DNA of 41,140 nt from Micromonosporaceae bacterium (GCA_020027875.1 JAHRHA010000046.1:1-41140), one strand, 5' to 3'. Counted from the stretch's first letter, positions 1 through 9,722 are shown. The notes: generated by a model from the letters alone, not told the origin. Numbers and translations: made by a program.

Positions 1-219
1 TGGAGTTCGCGCGCAGGTAGCCGCAGATCGTCCTGCGGGGCCTTACGAGCCGTCCCGATAGACCGCACTGATTCGGGTCGCCGGCTCACGCGGTGGCCCA
101 TAGACGGCCTGCTGGTCGTGGTGGTCGCTCTCCGCGGCGGGCCCCGCCGCAAATCATCCGCTCGTTGCCTCTGGTCAGGGTCTAACTTAGGCGACACGCC
201 AGATTTCAAAGGGAGGAAC

Positions 220-726
220 ATGTCAAGGTTTTCGCACGCCAGGCGGGGTGGCCTCGCCTTACGAAACCTGTTCGTTGTAGCGACAGCGGCGCTGTTGTTG
301 CTTGTGCTCAACCCAGTTCCATCCGTCGCCGACGCCCCACCGGTGACGGTTACCGTAGGCGCCACGGCCAGCCTCACCAACAAAGTCCTCGTTACCGTGC
401 CGGTCACGGTCGTCTGCGCTCCTCTGCCTAACGACCCGTTTTCCGACGAGGTGTCTGTCCAGGTCATTCAGGCTTCCGGTCAGGACGTCAGTCGTGCCAG
501 CGGCTCTCTGTTCGGCCGGTCTCTCCTCACCTGTGACGGCAGCACGCCGAACAACGTCATCGTGTCCGCCCTGCCCGATCCTGGCAGCGGACCCTTCCAT
601 GGCGGCAGGGCCATTGTGACGGCCTTTGCATCTCACTCAACCGGAGTGAACTGCGGCCCCGACTGCTTCTTCGACATCCAGACCGAATTTGGGAACAGCG
701 GCCCGGCATCGGTAAAACTGCGCTAG
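220..726 (+). CDS. secreted protein of unknown function
   Basis: The start is the ATG at 220, which follows a strong GGGAGG ribosome binding site at 211-216; an upstream in-frame GTG at 118 has none. The product is 168 residues. The N-terminus has a basic stretch, then a hydrophobic helix around residues 17-33 and a plausible cleavage site after SVADA, so export by Sec is likely. The mature part is rich in Val, Thr and Ser, as in a beta-sandwich, and has five cysteines that could form disulfides (VVCAP, LLTCDGS, NCGPDCFFD). I do not recognise the family. It stands alone, with no co-directional neighbour and no clear terminator after the stop. Confidence 0.75.
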   Translation: MSRFSHARRGGLALRNLFVVATAALLLLVLNPVPSVADAPPVTVTVGATASLTNKVLVTVPVTVVCAPLPNDPFSDEVSVQVIQASGQDVSRASGSLFGRSLLTCDGSTPNNVIVSALPDPGSGPFHGGRAIVTAFASHSTGVNCGPDCFFDIQTEFGNSGPASVKLR

Positions 727-951
727 CTCGGTGCGACCAAGGTAGCGGCTTAGTGTGCCCAGAGAATCGAGGGGCGCGGATCCGCGAGCCTGGGTGAAAC
801 TACGGACCCAGCGTCACTCCGATCGACCGAGGGCGTAGCCGTCCTCTATGGAAGGCGGTGCCGGCCCATGGTTGACCGATCCGCCCGCTGTACGCGATTT
901 TGAGCCAAGATCTTTATCTGCTGATCATCGGGCCTACCCCCAAACGACGAA

Positions 952-987
952 AGCGCCCGGCATCCCCTCACGGGGGCGCCGGGCGCT
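952..987 (-). terminator. hairpin terminator of the 76-residue gene
   Basis: A perfect 10-bp inverted repeat (AGCGCCCGGC / GCCGGGCGCT) encloses a nested CCCC/GGGG stem. On the minus strand it lies 15 bp beyond the stop codon at 1003 and is followed by TTTCGTCGTTT. This is a good candidate for an intrinsic terminator. Confidence 0.7.
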
Positions 988-1002
988 ATCTGTCTTCTGC
1001 GG

Positions 1003-1233
1003 TCAGTCGGCGACGAAGTAATCCGTGTCCGGCGGCCACTCGCCGTTGGCGATGCAGCCGAGCCGGACCAACTGGTCGGCCAACCTCGGAGCCTCACGCC
1101 GATCCAGCGCGAGGATCCGCCCGCCATCGGTCCACAGCTCGATGATCAGACCGTTCGGTGACTCGGTGACCATCGGGGTTACCCGCTGGTCATCCAGCGT
1201 CAACGCGGGGACGTAGGTGTGCCGGCGCGGCAT
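1003..1233 (-). CDS. small hypothetical protein, 76 residues
   Basis: The likely start is the ATG at 1233; the longer open frame upstream is Arg-rich out-of-frame translation. The product begins MPRRHTYVPAL and contains a stretch reading as two short strands (GLIIELWTDGGRILALDR), followed by a helix (EAPRLADQLVRLG) and an acidic C-terminus. I do not recognise the family. It is the last of three small minus-strand genes and is followed by its own hairpin. Such small genes are typical of cargo in actinobacterial integrative elements or phages, but no integrase is visible here. Confidence 0.55.
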   Translation of the reverse strand: MPRRHTYVPALTLDDQRVTPMVTESPNGLIIELWTDGGRILALDRREAPRLADQLVRLGCIANGEWPPDTDYFVAD

Positions 1234-1327
1234 GGTGCACTGCTCACGGTCGTCGGTTCCGGCCTCACACCACCAGCCATGTCTGACCTCTGCGCGGCGC
1301 CGGAGAAACGCGGGGCGCCTCATTCGT

Positions 1328-1376
1328 CGCTTCCCATCGACCCCGACAACCACCCGGCGTCGGATTATGGGAAGCG
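1328..1376 (-). terminator. nested hairpin at the end of the 68-residue gene
   Basis: A perfect 10-bp inverted repeat (CGCTTCCCAT at 1328-1337, ATGGGAAGCG at 1367-1376) overlaps the TAA stop of the minus-strand gene. It contains a smaller CCGAC/GTCGG stem inside. No T-tract follows. It is probably a terminator or a 3'-end stabiliser. Confidence 0.55.
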
Positions 1377-1571
1377 TAGCAGGATCGCGTCGACCTCGCG
1401 CGGCGACAGCTCGCTGTGGTGTTGCCACCAGGCCAGCACAGCCCGAGCCTGATCGCGGGTGATCTCGTGTTCGTGGCCGGGCAGCGCGAACGCGCGGATC
1501 GAGCGTTCCGCCTCGTCGATGATGGGGTTGCCGGCGTACTCGTCGCCGGCGGGCGTGGGATCGTGGTTCAC
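1365..1571 (-). CDS. small hypothetical protein, 68 residues
   Basis: The GTG start at 1571 is fixed by a strong AGGAGG five bases upstream on the minus strand. The product is acidic at the N-terminus (MNHDPTPAGDEYAGNP) and then looks helical, with the segment ITRDQARAVLAWWQHHSELSPREVDAILLRFP. I do not recognise a family. It is co-directional with the DUF2637-like gene upstream, but 182 bp and a series of hairpins separate them, so it may be transcribed separately. Confidence 0.65.
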   Translation of the reverse strand: MNHDPTPAGDEYAGNPIIDEAERSIRAFALPGHEHEITRDQARAVLAWWQHHSELSPREVDAILLRFP

Positions 1572-1644
1572 AGCGACCTCCTGTGTAGGTCGTCAGGCCC
1601 CGGCCGGCGTTGCGATCGCCGCGTCCGGGGCCGCCTTTGTCAGC

Positions 1645-1692
1645 GCTCCGTTTCGGAGCACTCGTGCCCGGCGATCCGACACCGAGGTGTCG
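1645..1692 (-). other. two further hairpins ahead of the 68-residue gene
   Basis: Two compact inverted repeats lie in tandem: GCTCCG-TTT-CGGAGC (1645-1659) and CGACACC-GA-GGTGTCG (1677-1692). Both are perfect. They sit between the terminator of the DUF2637-like gene and the ribosome binding site of the 68-residue gene. They could be a structured leader, an attenuator or a small RNA; the sequence alone does not decide. Confidence 0.45.
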
Positions 1693-1713
1693 CCGGGCGG
1701 TACCGTGCACGGA

Positions 1714-1744
1714 GGGCCGGGAGCGTTATCGGCGTTCCCGGCCC
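1714..1744 (-). terminator. terminator of the DUF2637-like gene
   Basis: A 12-bp stem (GGGCCGGGAGCG against CGTTCCCGGCCC, one G-T pair) with a seven-base loop starts about 10 bp beyond the stop codon of the minus-strand gene. It has no T-run, as is common in actinobacteria. Confidence 0.65.
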
Positions 1745-1753
1745 CTCCTCGTG

Positions 1754-2299
1754 CTACTCCGCCGCGTTCAGGCCCGAGAGCCGCGACGTCTTGCGGAGCT
1801 CCGCCGCAGCCTCGCGGTAGGCGAGGACCTCGGCGGGTTCGGCCACCACCGGCGGCATGCCGGGGCTGGTCGGTGCCGCAGCCGGAGCGTGCGGCGGGTT
1901 GTGCTGCTCAAGCTCGCGCCGGAGCTTCATCTTGGTGACATGGCTCTCCAGCCAGACCATCACCACGACGACGATCGCGCCGTGGATCTGCTGGCCGAGG
2001 TTCTCACCGGCCGTCACGTTGCACGTGAGGCTGATCGCCCCACCGAACATGAACAGCCACAGCGAGGACCGGCGGGTCTCATCGCTGAACCGCTCGAGGC
2101 GGCCCAGCTTCCCGACGATGGCCACAGCATCGACGAGGAGAGGCGCGGTGTACGCCAGCCAACCGGTCAGGCCGATCCGAAACGCCGTCTCGATGATGTG
2201 AGTGGAGCTCACCGCGATCGCGTACAGCAGGACTGTCCACGCGACCACAGAGGCGACGACGATCGGCCACCTGCTTGTGTTGCTGGTGGTACTGGTCAT
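1754..2299 (-). CDS. DUF2637-like membrane protein
   Basis: The product is 181 residues. Four hydrophobic segments (about residues 12-34, 42-62, 80-98 and 105-122) are followed by a charged, Pro/Ala-rich cytoplasmic tail with a short helix (EVLAYREAAAELRKTSRLSGL). The pattern of a polar HIIE motif in the first loop, LLVDAVAIVGKLGRLERF, and a NVTAGENLGQQIHG segment is what I associate with DUF2637 proteins. These are common on actinobacterial plasmids and integrative conjugative elements, often near transfer genes. No transfer, replication or integrase gene is visible here, so this may be a remnant or a domesticated copy. The family call is from memory of the pattern, not a search. Confidence 0.65.
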   Translation of the reverse strand: MTSTTSNTSRWPIVVASVVAWTVLLYAIAVSSTHIIETAFRIGLTGWLAYTAPLLVDAVAIVGKLGRLERFSDETRRSSLWLFMFGGAISLTCNVTAGENLGQQIHGAIVVVVMVWLESHVTKMKLRRELEQHNPPHAPAAAPTSPGMPPVVAEPAEVLAYREAAAELRKTSRLSGLNAAE

Positions 2300-2524
2300 T
2301 GAGTCCTCCTGGGCTCGACCGCCCGGCGTCGTCCTGCGCCGGGTCGCGGAACCCGAGCCGGAGTCGCACCGGCTGCACGGGCGGGAGTGGAGGACAGGTG
2401 CCGCATCTCGCGGCGGGTTGTGCGCCGCGCACGCTGGCGCGGGTCTTCTCCCGATAGCCCTCCTGCTGCCCTCGCGGGTCCCGGTTCCTGGCTAGTGGTC
2501 TGTGCTCTGGAGTTGTCTCGCCGT

Positions 2525-2584
2525 TATCCGGCTACATGTCTACGGTAACATGCGAGGATTGAGAGTGTCAAGGTATCCGGTTAC
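2525..2584 (+). promoter_or_regulatory. direct and inverted repeats before the HTH gene
   Basis: An 11-bp direct repeat, TATCCGG(C/T)TAC, occurs at 2525-2535 and 2574-2584, the second overlapping the -10 box of the HTH gene. Between them is an inverted repeat, CATGT at 2535-2539 and ACATG at 2548-2552. The layout suggests an operator, perhaps for autoregulation by the small HTH protein; that is inference. Confidence 0.45.
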
Positions 2585-2587
2585 TCT
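2559..2587 (+). promoter_or_regulatory. leaderless promoter of the HTH gene
   Basis: TTGAGA (2559-2564), a 17-bp spacer and TACTCT (2582-2587) form a good sigma-70-type promoter. The -10 box ends six bases before the ATG at 2594 and there is no ribosome binding site, so the transcript probably begins at the start codon. Confidence 0.65.
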
Positions 2588-2593
2588 GTTGCC

Positions 2594-2806
2594 ATGGCTC
2601 GACCGGCGTTCGCTCCCGACGACACCCAGCGCCGCACGCTGCGCGAGCTGGAGTCAGTGGCCGCACGGATCGACGTAGCCAACACGAGGCTGACGGAACT
2701 CATCGCCGCGGCCCAGGCCCAGGGCGTGCCTATCGAGCACATCGCCCGCGCCGCGAGCGTCACGAAGAAGACCGTGTATCGCCGGCTAGGTCACCCGATG
2801 CGATGA
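2594..2806 (+). CDS. small helix-turn-helix protein, possible antitoxin
   Basis: This 70-residue protein has a long N-terminal helix (about residues 10-40, LRELESVAARIDVANTRL) and a C-terminal helix-turn-helix (about 44-66, with IEHIARAASVTKKTVYRRLG), so it probably binds DNA. It is read from an apparently leaderless promoter flanked by direct repeats. Its stop overlaps the start of the next gene (ATGA), so the two are translationally coupled. Small HTH proteins of this kind are common in actinobacterial integrative elements and as antitoxins. Which of the two it is cannot be read from the sequence. Confidence 0.75.
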   Translation: MARPAFAPDDTQRRTLRELESVAARIDVANTRLTELIAAAQAQGVPIEHIARAASVTKKTVYRRLGHPMR

Positions 2807-3192
2807 GCATCACCCTCTATCGGGCGCACCGGGAAGCTCCATGGCTCGGGCACCGGAGTTGGTGGGCCGCGGACCGCGAACACGCCCACCGGTACCTGAC
2901 GATGCTCGGGTTCGGCGGGCCGATTCTGTATCGCGTCAAAGTCGAGCCACGGTCGGTGCTGCGGCTTGGAGCCCAACCTTGGCCGGTACTCGCCGACGAA
3001 TTCGGTCTCGATCGTGCCGACTACTCCGCCGGGGAGTCAGACCACGCGCTGATCGGTGCGCTGTCGCGGCTGCTCGCTTCGGGCGGTTACGACTGGGCGG
3101 TTTTGGCCGTCGAGCACCCTTCCGGCTGGCACGACGAGTGGCTGTACCTCGATGAGGCCACACTCGCCGCCGAGCCAGATCCAATACCGTGA
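2803..3192 (+). CDS. possible ADP-ribosyltransferase-fold protein, toxin candidate
   Basis: The 129-residue protein starts inside the stop of the HTH gene. Its plan resembles ADP-ribosyltransferase (ART) toxins: an N-terminal strand with LYRAHRE (possible NAD-binding Arg), a strand and helix SWWAADREHAHRYL where R-S-E ART enzymes carry the Ser/Thr motif, a strand LYRVKVEPRSVLRL, and a late strand YDWAVLAVEHPSGWHDEWLYLD with candidate catalytic Glu. The order and spacing fit, but overall similarity is weak and I make the call from pattern only. Paired with a small HTH gene it looks like a toxin-antitoxin or anti-phage unit. An unrelated phage or plasmid protein is also possible. Confidence 0.45.
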   Translation: MSITLYRAHREAPWLGHRSWWAADREHAHRYLTMLGFGGPILYRVKVEPRSVLRLGAQPWPVLADEFGLDRADYSAGESDHALIGALSRLLASGGYDWAVLAVEHPSGWHDEWLYLDEATLAAEPDPIP

Positions 3193-3415
3193 TCATCGGG
3201 CACAGATCCGGCACAGGTTAGGTCGCGCCACGGTGCGCTCTGTTGCGCCGCGCTAAGCCGTGTCTGGGCAGGTCAGAGGCCATATCGGTGGCATCGTGGC
3301 TGGTCACGAAACCGCTGCGGACACTTCTTCGTGAATTGTTATCGACGTCAAGATCGCGGCGTAAGTCAGGCTATGCCGCCGGCTCACCCCGCCCACCATA
3401 CTGACCACCACCGAT

Positions 3416-3435
3416 GGCGCGAGTCATGACGCGCC
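3416..3435 (-). terminator. hairpin downstream of the SDR gene
   Basis: GGCGCG and CGCGCC (perfect, 6 bp) flank an eight-base loop about 20 bp past the stop of the minus-strand SDR gene. It is short and has no T-run. The rest of 3193-3454 shows no gene. Confidence 0.35.
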
Positions 3436-3454
3436 GATGACCGCGATGACGTCG

Positions 3455-4225
3455 TCACGACTGGATCGCACCGCCATCGACGTTAATGCCCTGACCAGTA
3501 ACCCCGGGATTTTGGACGCAGAACCAGACCGCGTCGGCGACCTCCTCCACCGTGATCAAACGCCCGATGGGCTGCTTATCGGCGAGAATTTGGCGCGCGT
3601 CCTCCGCCGTACGACCCGTCTTATCCATGATCGTCCGTACGGTCCCGTCCGTCATCGGGGTGTCCACATAGGCCGGGCACACCGCGTTGACCGTCACGCC
3701 GGTGCGAGCCAGTTCGGCCGCGGCGGAGCGAACCAGGCCCAGCACCCCGTGCTTCGCGGCCGTGTAGGCCGCCACGTAAGGTTCCCCGCGCTTGGAGGCC
3801 ACGGACGCTAGGACCACGATCCGCCCGTACCCGGCGGCGGTCATCATCGGCACCGCCCGGCGGATGCATCGAAACGGCGCTGTGAGGTTGAGGTCGAGCA
3901 TCCGCTCCCACTCCTCGTCGCTGATCCGGTGCAGTGGCGCCGACGTGCCGGCACCCGCGTTCGCGATGAGGATCTCCACCATCCCGAGCTCGGACTCGAT
4001 CGCGGCGAACACGTCGTCGACGGCGCGCGGTTCGGTCAGGTCGGCCGGCACGACCAGCGTTGCCGAGGTGCAGAGCGCCGCCGTCTCCTCGAGTTCGGCC
4101 TCGTTGCGGGCGGTCAGCGCGACCCGGTGCCCGGCCGCGGCGAGCCTCACGGCGATGGCGCGACCGATGCCGCGCCCCGCCCCGGTCACGAGCGCGGTCC
4201 GTTGCGTGGTGGCCCGCATACTCAT
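3455..4225 (-). CDS. SDR-family oxidoreductase (FabG-like)
   Basis: A classical short-chain dehydrogenase/reductase of 256 residues. It has the nucleotide-binding TGAGRGIG motif near the N-terminus, the NAGAG motif, a catalytic Ser in VVLASVAS, and YTAAK (Tyr and Lys of the active site). It ends in the usual GQGINVDGG. Together these fit a 3-oxoacyl or acetoacetyl-CoA type reductase using NAD(P)H, but the substrate cannot be read. I place the start at the ATG at 4225 because a TACGAT -10 box ends seven bases upstream, giving a leaderless transcript; upstream in-frame codons overlap that box. It is divergent from the decayed lipoprotein copy. Confidence 0.85.
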   Translation of the reverse strand: MSMRATTQRTALVTGAGRGIGRAIAVRLAAAGHRVALTARNEAELEETAALCTSATLVVPADLTEPRAVDDVFAAIESELGMVEILIANAGAGTSAPLHRISDEEWERMLDLNLTAPFRCIRRAVPMMTAAGYGRIVVLASVASKRGEPYVAAYTAAKHGVLGLVRSAAAELARTGVTVNAVCPAYVDTPMTDGTVRTIMDKTGRTAEDARQILADKQPIGRLITVEEVADAVWFCVQNPGVTGQGINVDGGAIQS

Positions 4226-4232
4226 GGTCAAC

Positions 4233-4238
4233 ATCGTA
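4233..4238 (-). promoter_or_regulatory. leaderless -10 box of the SDR gene
   Basis: On the minus strand the sequence reads TACGAT, seven bases, then ATG. No ribosome binding site is present. I see no convincing -35 box. Confidence 0.45.
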
Positions 4239-4249
4239 TCCGTCGATTC

Positions 4250-4644
4250 CACGGAACCGACGGTGAGGCCGGCGACTCGGCCCTCAGCCGCGACCAAGGC
4301 AGGACGTGGCTGCGGCGTGACGTGGCTGCGCACCCCGGCGGCGAGCCGGTCTCGCTCAGGATGACGGCGTCACGCGACGGGCAGGATGTGTGGCTGGTGG
4401 GCTTTCTGGGTGGCGACGCTGGCGGTGTTGGGTCAGTCGCGCCTCGGCGCCGTAAGGACGTAGGTGTGCCGCTGCTGTGGCTGTGGGGCGATGACCGGTG
4501 GGTTCCTATGGGCACCATCGGCGCCCCGATCCCGAGTCCACGTCCGTTCTCGTCGCTCCGGTGGGCGGCGGCCTCGTAGTGGTGGCCGGGCCACCGCTGG
4601 GCCCAACTGATCCTCGAGGTGGGGCCCTGACGCCAGCCCGATAG
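4250..4644 (+). pseudogene. decayed paralogue of the adjacent propeller lipoprotein
   Basis: From about 4286 one frame matches the C-terminal third of the intact lipoprotein at 4741-5907. It has an Asp-box-like RDQGRTW, then AHPGGEPVSL (intact EHPGGRPDLI), WLVGF (WLVGY) and RRRKDVGVPLLWLW (MRRKEVGVPLLWLF). A frameshift near 4540 moves the homology to another frame (VGGGLVVVAGPPLG against IGGGLAAVTGPHGI), which ends at 4644. The 5' flank at 4250-4279 also matches the DNA just before the intact gene (4702-4731). The N-terminal two thirds, roughly 680 bp, are missing. This is a duplicated copy with an internal deletion and a frameshift. Confidence 0.75.
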
Positions 4645-4646
4645 AA

Positions 4647-4702
4647 GTGGATCGTGGCTGCGAAGGGTGGCTATATGGCCGCCATTCGCCACCACGATCC
4701 AC
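4647..4702. repeat. long imperfect hairpin, 25-nt arms
   Basis: Arms at 4647-4671 and 4678-4702 pair at 21 Watson-Crick positions plus one G-T around the loop TATATG. The outer 11 bp are perfect (GTGGATCGTGG / CCACGATCCAC). It lies between the decayed and the intact lipoprotein copies. It could be a terminator for the decayed copy or part of whatever drove the duplication. Confidence 0.6.
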
Positions 4703-4740
4703 CCACGGAACCGACGGTCAGGTCAACGACTCTGATGGGC

Positions 4741-5907
4741 ATGAAGGCAGCGATACGCGTGGCTATGTGCGCGGCGCTCACGGTGCTCACGTCTGCAGGT
4801 TGCCAACAGTGGGGTGGCCCGAGGCGGGCGCCGTCGGGAGCGGCGCCCGCACCTTCCCCGTCACCAAACGTGACCGTGGCCTCGAGCCCGCCCACCAGCG
4901 TGATCACAGAGGTCCGGCGGGGTAGCGTGCCGGGGCCGCCCGGACACGAGGTGAACCAGGTGGAGTTCGCGAGCGCGACCCACGGATACGCAACGTCAGT
5001 TCGCAGCCAGCCCGTCGGCACCGACGATCACCCCCGTTACACCACCGCACTGTTCGCGACGGTGGACGGTGGCCGAACGTGGCGAGCCCTCATTGATCCC
5101 CGCGGTCAGACCAGCGATCCCCACATGTGGGTGATAGATCCGCGCACGATCGTGTTGTTGGCGGACGCCGACGCGACGTACGAGAGCACCGACGGTGGCG
5201 CAACCTTTCGATTTCATCCGGGCCTGAATCCGCCTGCTATGGATGCGATCTTGTGCCGAAGTGGGTGCGCGCACAGCCGCTACGACGGCTCGAGCACTCT
5301 ACCGTTGACGACGCCCGAAATCCCCGGCTACGCTCCCGCGACAACACACGTCGGTGGTGGGCTGTTCTGGTCGGTGTCGAAGCAAGACGGCTCGTTCTTT
5401 ACCGCTGTCAGTACCGACGGCGGAGCGATCTGGCGGCGGCACGGTGTGCCGGAGCATCCGGGCGGTCGGCCCGACCTAATCACGTTGAGCAGTTCCGCCG
5501 GCGGGCACGACCCCTGGCTCGTCGGCTACATGATCGATGGTGGCGTTGGCGCGAACGGCCGATCGGCCCCAATGCGCCGCAAGGAGGTCGGCGTCCCGCT
5601 GCTCTGGCTGTTCGAGGGCGGTCAATGGGTGCCGAAAGGAACCGTCAGTGCGCCAACGTCGAAGCACCACGCGTACGAGGTGGCCGCGATAGGCGGCGGG
5701 TTGGCGGCGGTGACAGGTCCGCATGGGATCGCGCTCGTGGACACGGCCTGGCACTACATTGAGATGTCCCCGCTCCCGCAAGCGGTCACGACGATGTGCG
5801 ACGGCACGATTGTCGCCTCGGCGCACACCAAGAACACGGTCTATCTCGGCACGCGCGCGGGTTCCGGAGTCCGCTGGACCCAAGTGGCCATCGAGGTGGC
5901 GCAGTGA
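4741..5907 (+). CDS. beta-propeller lipoprotein with Asp-box repeats
   Basis: The ATG at 4741 is chosen because it begins a lipoprotein signal peptide: a basic start (MKAAIR), a hydrophobic core and a lipobox ending SAGC, with the lipidated Cys at residue 21. The mature 368 residues start with a Pro/Ser-rich linker. They contain three Asp-box (BNR) motifs, TVDGGRTW (about 107), STDGGATF (about 150) and STDGGAIW (about 224), each preceded by a strand. This is the plan of sialidase/Ycf48-type beta-propellers, displayed outside the membrane. There are no sialidase catalytic residues that I can point to, so the role is probably binding or sensing. A decayed copy lies just upstream. Confidence 0.8.
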   Translation: MKAAIRVAMCAALTVLTSAGCQQWGGPRRAPSGAAPAPSPSPNVTVASSPPTSVITEVRRGSVPGPPGHEVNQVEFASATHGYATSVRSQPVGTDDHPRYTTALFATVDGGRTWRALIDPRGQTSDPHMWVIDPRTIVLLADADATYESTDGGATFRFHPGLNPPAMDAILCRSGCAHSRYDGSSTLPLTTPEIPGYAPATTHVGGGLFWSVSKQDGSFFTAVSTDGGAIWRRHGVPEHPGGRPDLITLSSSAGGHDPWLVGYMIDGGVGANGRSAPMRRKEVGVPLLWLFEGGQWVPKGTVSAPTSKHHAYEVAAIGGGLAAVTGPHGIALVDTAWHYIEMSPLPQAVTTMCDGTIVASAHTKNTVYLGTRAGSGVRWTQVAIEVAQ

Positions 5908-6114
5908 TCCCTGCCCGATACGATCCCCAAGCCGCGCGACAGCAGGCTTACAACTTCATCGGGAAGTAGATACGCCGGCAATTGCTGCGCGCTGCTTGTT
6001 CCTCGTTGCACCGCTTGGACCTGGGTCGCCCTTCGCGACGCCGACCTCGGCGAAGATGTCTGGTTCAACCTCCTGGACCCGGTCGAAGCAGCCCAAGTCC
6101 TCGACAACGAGTAG
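5908..6114 (+). other. in-frame open stretch after the lipoprotein, possible gene remnant
   Basis: After the TGA at 5905-5907 the same frame stays open for 68 codons to the TAG at 6112. The last third (VALRDADLGEDVWFNLLDPV then EAAQVLDNE) uses GC-ending codons like a real C-terminus. No start or ribosome binding site is visible and I do not recognise the sequence. It may be the end of a deleted gene; readthrough of the stop is a less likely reading. Confidence 0.3.
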
Positions 6115-6134
6115 CCCGCAACTCGCGCCGCAGA

Positions 6135-6155
6135 CTTGAGTGGAATAGGCTCAAC
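6135..6155 (+). promoter_or_regulatory. HAIR-like HspR operator before clpB
   Basis: CTTGAGT, seven bases, GCTCAAC. The known HAIR consensus for the heat-shock repressor HspR is CTTGAGT-N7-ACTCAAG, so 12 of 14 defined positions match. It lies 55 bp before the clpB start, where HspR control of clpB is known in Streptomyces and mycobacteria. No hspR gene is in this window. Confidence 0.7.
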
Positions 6156-6210
6156 TCTGGTTGCGTCCTAGTAGGCGAAATCCCACGATCCTAGGTAAGC
6201 CCAGGGAGCC

Positions 6211-8805
<2,595 letters not shown>

Positions 8806-9032
8806 CCCGCCGCGAAGAGGCGCTAGGGTCCGCGTGTGACCAACCTCACCTCACCCCACCCCGACGGACGGGGGCTGGCCCGCGCCAGGCGACTCCGCCC
8901 CGGGCGGAGGCGGATCGTGGTCGCCGCCGATTGATTGGGTCGGCTAGGGTCGGCACCGCCGGGCGCCTGGGTCGCGCCATCCGGCGTCGGCCGGTAGCGT
9001 GTGCGCGACGAATCTTGGGAAAGGACCCGCTC

Positions 9033-9707
9033 ATGTCGTACACGGTCGTCAACCCTGGCGCGAAGCCGCGCCCTGGCGTAGTTGCCGCGGCGAGCGCGTT
9101 GCTCTACCTGTGTGGCGCGATTCAGCTCGCGTCGGTCGGGGTGTCACTGCTCGCGCTCGGACCGGTACAAGACGTCGTGCAGAAGGAGTTCGCTAACAGG
9201 CCGGAGGCGCAGACCATCGCCACGGCGACTACGGTCGGCATCGTCATCGGTGTGAGCGTCTCCGCTCTGCTCTCCGTCGGAGTCGTCGTTCTCGGCGTGC
9301 TTGTAGGTAGGGGCAAGAACCCCGCCCGCATCGTCACCTGGGTGATCGCGGGCATCGGTGTCCTCTGCTACGGCTGCAGTCTGGCCGGCACAGCCGTGCA
9401 GAGTTCGCTCGCCGGGCTGGGGTCGGACCCGGCGAACGCAGACATCCAGGAGAGGATCACCAACGCGATACCGGCCTGGCAGAACACCGTTAACACCGTT
9501 GCGACCATCATCGTTCTGATCGCGCTGCTTGTCGTGATCGTCCTGCTGGCCCTGCCCGCCTCTAACGAGTTCTTCCGCAAGGAGCAGGAGGTTTGGACGC
9601 CGTCGACGTGGCCCGGCGACCCCGCCGCCGGCTACCCGCCGCAGGCCCCGTACCCGCCGCAGACCCCGTACCCGCCGCAGCCACCGAGTGGACCGCCGCA
9701 GCCGTGA
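9033..9707 (+). CDS. four-helix membrane protein with a Pro-rich tail
   Basis: The ATG at 9033 follows GGAAAGGA at good spacing. The product is 224 residues. A short polar N-terminus is followed by four hydrophobic segments (about 13-37, 65-92, 98-120 and 152-180). It ends with a cytoplasmic or surface tail carrying three YPPQ-type repeats (PYPPQ-TPYPPQ-PP). Such tails are common in actinobacterial membrane proteins and can bind partner domains. I do not recognise a specific family. It lies 15 bp before an SDR gene and is probably in one transcript with it. Confidence 0.75.
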   Translation: MSYTVVNPGAKPRPGVVAAASALLYLCGAIQLASVGVSLLALGPVQDVVQKEFANRPEAQTIATATTVGIVIGVSVSALLSVGVVVLGVLVGRGKNPARIVTWVIAGIGVLCYGCSLAGTAVQSSLAGLGSDPANADIQERITNAIPAWQNTVNTVATIIVLIALLVVIVLLALPASNEFFRKEQEVWTPSTWPGDPAAGYPPQAPYPPQTPYPPQPPSGPPQP

Positions 9708-9722
9708 ACTAGGGAGAAATCC

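Noticed and set aside
1003..1710. A 235-residue minus-strand protein
   Set aside because: Only its last 76 residues look like a protein. The upstream part overlaps another gene with a strong ribosome binding site (1365-1571) and several hairpins.
1208..4470. A 16-bp exact match (GGACGTAGGTGTGCCG) between 1208 and 4455
   Set aside because: The flanks do not match and the reading contexts differ (opposite strands), so it is probably chance in high-GC DNA.
5908..6114. Programmed stop-codon readthrough of the lipoprotein
   Set aside because: There is no known readthrough context and no homologue to support an extended protein. A deletion remnant is simpler.
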